A program made the position numbers and the translations under genes. Of a DNA stretch of 64,000 bases, positions 58,710 to 64,000 are shown piece after piece (position 1 is the first letter of the stretch; each line of letters opens with the position of its first letter). The stretch is from Quillaja saponaria (lineage: Eukaryota > Streptophyta > Magnoliopsida > Fabales > Quillajaceae): the NCBI GenBank assembly GCA_029379385.1, contig CM055618.1, positions 6,458,134-6,522,133 of the forward strand. The letters are read 5' to 3'. The notes under the pieces were generated by a model that saw only the letters and a list, made by a program, of their open reading frames with translations, searched no databases and was not told where the DNA came from.

Positions 58710-59111
58710 CTATATTCAAGAACTCTTGTGTGTTTGGCTGCTGCTTCATACCTATTGATGGGGTAGACATGTTGGAAAGCAAGTGATTGGACAATTCTCT
58801 AGGTTTTTTGTAGATGTAATTTCTGCCCGTGCTGCAATTGTTTTGAAATTATATATAAGATGTGGAATTCCTTTTTTGATGTGCCTTTTGGGCAAACAAT
58901 CAGAGTTAATGCAGAGAGATAGCTCTTACTACCAACATTGGACTTTGGCCTTGCAGATGTTTTCCTTGAGATCTCAGTGCAAATGTTGATATATATCAGT
59001 ATTTGCTATAAATTGCTTGTATGTGAAGTACTGTTTACATGTGGTTTTATAATATTTTATAGATAATGGTCCTATGTGACCCTAGTCAACTGAAGTTATT
59101 TTATAGAGTTA

Positions 59112-60169
59112 TCACACCTCCAAACTTAACATTTTGCTAGTCTCTCTGAGCAAAAGCAAGAAACAATGAAGAATAAAAACATAATTAGACATATATTGAA
59201 CTAAGTATTCTCCTAAAATCCTCAAAGTTTATACTAATGACTTGACTTGAAATAAAATACAAGTATAATTTCAATTCATCATAGTCAGACGTATTTTAAG
59301 TGTGTATGAGGTTAGGGTAATGTTAGATGAAAAGGAAATTTTAAGTATATTTACTTGAGCACACTAACTCTTCATAGGTTGTAGCTTTCCGTTCACCACC
59401 TTTTGGTGTCAATTTCCACTCAACTTGGGCTTTATGTTTTACAGCCTAATTTTTTTTTTTTTTTTTTCATTGCCAAACCTTTTGTTTGCAATTAACAAGA
59501 AAGATGCCAAACATACCCCAAACTTTTTTTTTTTTTACTTTGATATGAGAGTGAGAAAAATAACATCTATCTTAACTCACTTACTCTGAATTTTGCTTCC
59601 ATTTTATCTTTGACAAAACTCAAAGTCCAATTGTAGATTAAAAACTCATACTATGATTAGTGGCATGATTAATATACTTAAAGTAGCAAGAGCAAATGGG
59701 GTATAAAAATAAAAGAATTCGGCTAACTGTTGCATGGTTACGAGAAAGAATAGGTTTTCAGCTCAAAATGGGTGTCTAAGGATAAAATAGAACAAGGTGG
59801 GTAAGAAAGGTTCAACCAATACAAAAATGGCCTAAATCATGTTTCCAACTAAGTCTCGCCTAGGATTTCGCCTTAAGAGGAATTTAAAACTAATTCTAGG
59901 GTTTAAAGATAACCTAAAGTTCATTCCAACAAAAACACTCCTTAATTTACATTGAACTTAAGTAAGTGAAACCTTATGCATGAGTGTATGAAATCCATTC
60001 AAATTATAATATAAAGAAAAAAAATTCATGTGTTTCATCAAAAACTAATATCAAAGCATAAATAAGATATTATCATGGGAATGAGGGAACGATAATAACA
60101 AAATCAAAGGCTAACTAAAATCAACACTTAAACAAATAAACACTTGAACAATAAACACTTGTATGATAA
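59112..60169 (-). mobile_element. E-family fragment (internal 3' region), minus strand
   Basis: Minus strand: sequence homologous to E2 48335-49900 (shared GCCTAGGATTT/GTCTAAGATTT, ATTCTAGG, GGCCTAAAT blocks), ending in a polypurine-tract equivalent AAGTTTGGAGGTGTGATAAC at 59109-59128 with almost no LTR left beyond it. Its other end is cut at 60169 by the L-family LTR of G2. Confidence 0.7.
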
Positions 60170-62894
60170 CGTCACACCCTACATGAAGGTATGGCTGGCT
60201 GGAGGAATGGGTAACCAAACCTTCGTAACCCTTACTTTAAAACAAAGAAACAAATATGACTCTTGACTAAACCAATGCATAAAGGTACATTTCATAAAAC
60301 AGAAGTTAATTTTAAAAGTTTGTTTACTGAAACACATAACAATTTACTAAAAATTTTAATAAAGATTTCCTATAATATGGAAAATGCTTAAAATACAACC
60401 ATATAAATTCCTGGTTACATTTAATCAGATAACAACAAAAACAATATAACCAAGGAGCTTTGCTCTGGTAATATCATAAATAGTAACAAATTGACTTTTA
60501 TACAACCAAATCACAATAACCTAACACCCTAATTGTGACTGCAAGCTTTTATCATTGACTTCAAATATGAGATTCCAAAAAAATACGTTGCCGCCTGTTA
60601 TTAACAAGTCACGAGCTCGAAGATGAAACATACTAAAATCCTGTTACTAAAAAAATATCAACAGAAGAGTAGTGAGTCTCACAGACTCAGTGAGTAGAAA
60701 AATGTACCCAAAGCATTTAACACATGTCTATAATATATAGTCAATTAATATCAACATATCATTAATTTCAAAACAACTAAGGTGTGCAGAACACAATTAC
60801 AGAAAACATAAAACTTAACAAGAACAGGTCAAGTAGTACTTTGTACAATCCAATTAAAATAATCAAAGCAATCAAAGCACACAAAGGGCTAATAGAGTAA
60901 CTCCGCACACCAGTATATCCTCCCATCAAGCTTTTTTTTTTTTTTTTTGTCCCACACACCAAATATATTCCTCGTAAATAATCAATCCCATCGGAGCTGA
61001 GCACTCAAATATTTTAAAACACTTTCCAAAATCAGAATATCCTAGGTGCACCTATATTCTATTTTAGAAATAAAAATCATTTTGGAAAGAAAAACACTTT
61101 TATTAACCCTTATCAACCACAAACAATTTCAAACATAATTCAAATAACTCAATAAAACACTATTTTTCATATAACACATCTATTCAAATATACATAACAA
61201 ATACACATATTCATCTAGCAACCAAAAGGTAACATTAACCACTCATCATATATCGACATTGCTCATCACCTCATCTTGCGTTCATGTGTGTCGTTAGCTC
61301 AACAATATTTTTCAAAGTTGCAATTAAACTTTTCTAGTATTACTTAGTTTGTTTATTTTATAAGTTATAACCTTTTAATTTTGAAGATCTATAGGTACTA
61401 AGTTTCAAGTATTTATTTAAAGTTAATCTCCCTGAGACATTTTTCATAACTACCTTGGAGTGTTTGATTTCAACTTACACACTTGACCAATTTTAATAAA
61501 ACCAAGTTCAAATATTATTTCCATGAAATTAGTTATCTTTCTTATTTAGAAACTTCTCTTAAAATTAGTCTTGAACCCACGCTAAACCACACATGAACAC
61601 AAATAGGTCACATACAATTTCTGGTTGCTCGAACTGGATTCCCGTGCTTATAAAATTTTCGTACTTGAAAATTAAATTATGAGACTTTCCACTATAGTTT
61701 ATCAAGATGTTAAGAACAATTCATCTTCAGTAGCCACTCTGATTCATCCTTTAAGACCCTCCAAACCTTGATACACCAAAACATATGCAATTAGGACCCG
61801 AAAATCACAACATGACTTCCAACATCTTTAAAATACACATTACATGAAATTAAAACCTAACAAGCTCCAAAATTTTCCTTTGATATGTTAGGAACAATTT
61901 AATTCAGTGGTCCTAAGATAATTCAAATTATAACCTCATACAAAATCCTTCGGATTGACTAAAGCTCGCCTAAAATCTTGCATGAACCTAGCTACAGTCC
62001 AATACCCCTACTGATAAATGTGCTTTGAATCAAGTTATAAAATTTTCCAGATATCATTCCAAGACAATAAGCTACACTTCCTCTTTATAACTCCTAAATT
62101 AATTCAATCTTGAAAACACCCTAAACACAAGATTTCTCTAACCCATAAAGTATGCCCTTGCATCCCCATCATTTACCACTCAACCCACATTTCCTTCACA
62201 CTACCTACACTAATCACCCTTTTTTCATACTCACTTCCAACAACTCCTTAACTCACAACAATTTTGAGAAATTGCTTAAATGGAAAAGGCAGAAGCAGCA
62301 TAATATCTTAGAAGATGTTCCTATCTTGTTTTTGCAACTAAAGGTATATGCAAGAGATTCAAGATCATCTCAGTCTTAGTTGCCATAAGAAAAAACTAGA
62401 GAAGTCCAAAACAAGAGCAAGTATGGGGGTGGAAAAAGGAATGAAAGAAGGAAAAAATCAGTGGCTCAAATGGAAAAGGAGGAAAAATAAAGAAAATAAA
62501 TAATTAAAAAAGAAGAAGAAATCAAGTCAATGGGTCAAAAAATTAGAATGTGTGGTTCGTATTTAATCTTGGTTGTATTCATATATATACTCATTGTAAT
62601 TGTGCACTAGTTTATTTTGCTTATACCTGTATTTCACTTAAAAATCTACACCAAATAAAATCAAGTTCCAAATCAATCAAATTTTAATTTAGTTGTACAC
62701 ATATATAATTCATGTATCTATATATAATGACAATAAAAAGTTATATCAAATTGTTCAAATTTCATGTTTTAATATCAAGTTATATCATGTTCAATTCTAT
62801 TATTATTTATTTAATTTGTTTCCTTTTATAACGGAAGTTTACACATTATTTTTAAAACTCGACTTTACAATATCGAGTTATAAGGGTTATGACA
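60170..62894 (-). repeat. 3' LTR of G2, 2725 bp
   Basis: Minus strand TGTCATAACCCTTATAACTC right after the polypurine tract, ending ...GGGTGTGACG at 60170 (the expected terminal CA has changed). 60278-60770 aligns closely with 63481-64000, ending in the same CAATTAATATCAACATATCA run. The 5' flank on the genomic side is E-family DNA, giving GATAA (60165-60169) as the candidate target duplication, untestable here. Confidence 0.8.
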
Positions 62895-62898
62895 ATCT

Positions 62899-62916
62899 CC
62901 CCCCCCCCCCCCCCCC
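62899..62916 (-). other. Polypurine tract of G2 (18 G)
   Basis: 18 consecutive G on the minus strand, then AGAT, directly before the LTR start TGTCATAACC. It would be the RNase-H-resistant primer for plus-strand synthesis. It is a plain homopolymer, longer than usual. Confidence 0.75.
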
Positions 62917-63129
62917 TAAAAAAAATTAATCCTGAATTTCAACCAAAAAACATATGAGTAAATCGTTTATCTAATTCAATCAAATAGATACGAATATTAT
63001 TATTTTATCACATTCTTATATTCTCAATGGGTTTCTTGTTCACTATAATGTTTCCAGACAACGTTCATAAACAGAGTACTCTTTGTTGATCAAGTTCTTA
63101 TCCTAAACCCGTAAAACATAAAATTCCTC

Positions 63130-63260
63130 AAGCCATAACTTTTGAGACATGAACACATGAAAATCTGGATGTATGTTATTCCAGTCTAATAGTAAAGACT
63201 CCTTACTTTAGTAGATGGGCTCACCATGCTTCTACTACGCTACTCTAATCGAAGCCAATA
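63130..63260 (-). pseudogene. G2 remnant of the pol C-terminus
   Basis: Minus strand reads DWNNIHPDFHVFMSQKLWLE, matching the conserved segment after integrase (I-H-P-x-F-H-V-S-M-L-x-K) of gypsy elements and the fragment at 9640-9720. About 40 codons remain. Confidence 0.6.
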
Positions 63261-63478
63261 TTATGTTATCTCACATGACTCACAACATAATTACTAAATG
63301 TCATCATGTCTAAACAAATACAAATGAATTCAATGCATTTTTATCATATAGGATAAAGGACAGTGTGTTAGAGATCACAACTTGAAGTTTTAGGTTGAAT
63401 TAGAACATGTCATTAAGTATACATACGACTTGGGTAATGTACATAAACAAAACAACAACATCCCGTATTGTAGTCAAG

Positions 63479-64000
63479 GACCAATGCATAAAAGTACATT
63501 TCATAAACCTAAAGTTAGCTATAAAAGTTTGTTTACTGAAACATACAACGATTTACTAAAAATTTCAGTAGAAGTTCCTTGTAATATAGAACATACCCAA
63601 AATACAAAGATATAAATTACTAGTTACATTTAACCAGGTAGTGACAAAAATAATATAACCAAGAAGCTTTGCTACATTAATATCACAAATAGTAACAAAA
63701 TAGCTTTTATAAAATAAAATCACAATAATGCAACACCCTAATTGTGACTGCAAACTTTCATTATTGGCTTCAAGTATAAGATTCAGAAGAAATACCTTGT
63801 CGCCCGTTATTGACAGGTCACGAGCTCGGTAATGAAACATATTGAAATCTTGTTACTAAAAAAAATCAATAGAAGAGTGGTGAGTCTCACGGACTCAGTG
63901 AGTGAAAAAACATACTTAAAGGGTACTATCATTGCTCAACACATGTATATAATATATAGTCAATTAATATCAACATATCATAAATTTCAAAACAACTAAG
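63479..64000 (-). repeat. 5' LTR of G2, partial
   Basis: It aligns with 60278-60770 of the 3' LTR: ATAAAAGTACATTTCATAAA, AAAAGTTTGTTTACTGAAAC, CACCCTAATTGTGACTGCAA, GACTCAGTGAGTG. It starts about 100 bp inside the LTR because the LTR end and the primer site have been deleted; the remainder is beyond the window. Confidence 0.8.

Larger units (their letters stand above)
57000..59111. other. Unassigned region with short tandem duplications; possible host-gene remnants
   Basis: 57560-57760 resembles a plant 5' leader: CT/GA-rich, with a repeated AAACCCTACAACAGCAG element (57654-57671 and 57691-57707). It is followed by T-rich intron-like sequence, but no coding exon is identifiable. A frame at 58783-58989 has no family. 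This may be the non-coding start of a host gene truncated by the E fragment at 59112, or simple intergenic DNA. Confidence 0.35.
60170..64000 (-). mobile_element. L-family deletion derivative (G2), continuing past the window
   Basis: Minus-strand order: 5' LTR (from beyond 64000 to about 63479), a roughly 560-bp interior, an 18-G polypurine tract (62899-62916), and a 3' LTR (62894-60170). The interior joins post-primer leader sequence (63340-63478, like 54830-54960 in G1) to the end of pol (63130-63260). Gag, protease, reverse transcriptase and most of integrase are absent. The element is non-autonomous. Confidence 0.8.

Noticed and set aside
1..64000. tRNA, rRNA, snoRNA and riboswitch genes
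   Set aside because: No cloverleaf with A/B boxes, rRNA core sequence or conserved aptamer was recognised by eye; primer-binding sites are tRNA-complementary retroelement sites, not tRNA genes. A covariance-model scan would be decisive.

Overview
The window looks like nuclear DNA of a flowering plant, probably a dicot. It is AT-rich, most of it is decayed plant-type transposable elements, and the single intact host gene is a four-exon plant cell-wall gene with GT-AG introns. I see no rRNA, tRNA or CRISPR array and no bacterial-style operons.

Layout. 1-2200: unassigned sequence, intron- or UTR-like. About 2200-3129: 3' end of a CACTA (En/Spm) transposon, abutting a dead Ty1/copia retrotransposon (3130-~9080) that itself carries a 967-bp hAT element with 8-bp target-site duplications. 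About 9130-14290: two broken Ty3/gypsy pol fragments in opposite orientations, bracketed by diverged direct repeats that may be LTR remnants. 15324-18352: an intact xyloglucan endotransglucosylase/hydrolase gene (XTH, group III, XTH29/30-like) on the minus strand, with signal peptide, catalytic motif, TATA box and candidate poly(A) signal. 18400-24815: very AT-rich intergenic DNA with three GC-richer, promoter-like islands. 24816-27960: degenerate RTE-type LINE, plus strand. 27960-33600: AT-rich intergenic DNA with microsatellites, a possible Helitron and an approximately 0.8-kb tandem duplication. 33639-41610: gag-only LTR retrotransposon with two internal minisatellites; a second RTE LINE (37243-40410, minus) sits inside the minisatellite with an 18-bp target-site duplication. 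41700-42565: element with 13-bp terminal inverted repeats. 43800-64000: a nest of minus-strand Ty3/gypsy-type elements of two families, called here E (LTR about 1.5 kb) and L (LTR 1.7-2.7 kb).

The parts do not form a pathway; the window is a record of successive insertions. Clear orders are hAT into copia, LINE into the gag-only element, E element into the L element's reverse transcriptase, and L element into an E fragment. XTH would act alone, as a secreted enzyme remodelling xyloglucan in the wall. I found no convincing undescribed biological system. The structures most worth a second look are the inverted E arms flanking a solo L LTR (44160-49000), the minisatellite-bearing gag-only element, the promoter-like islands without a gene, and the deletion-derivative L element that lacks its primer site.
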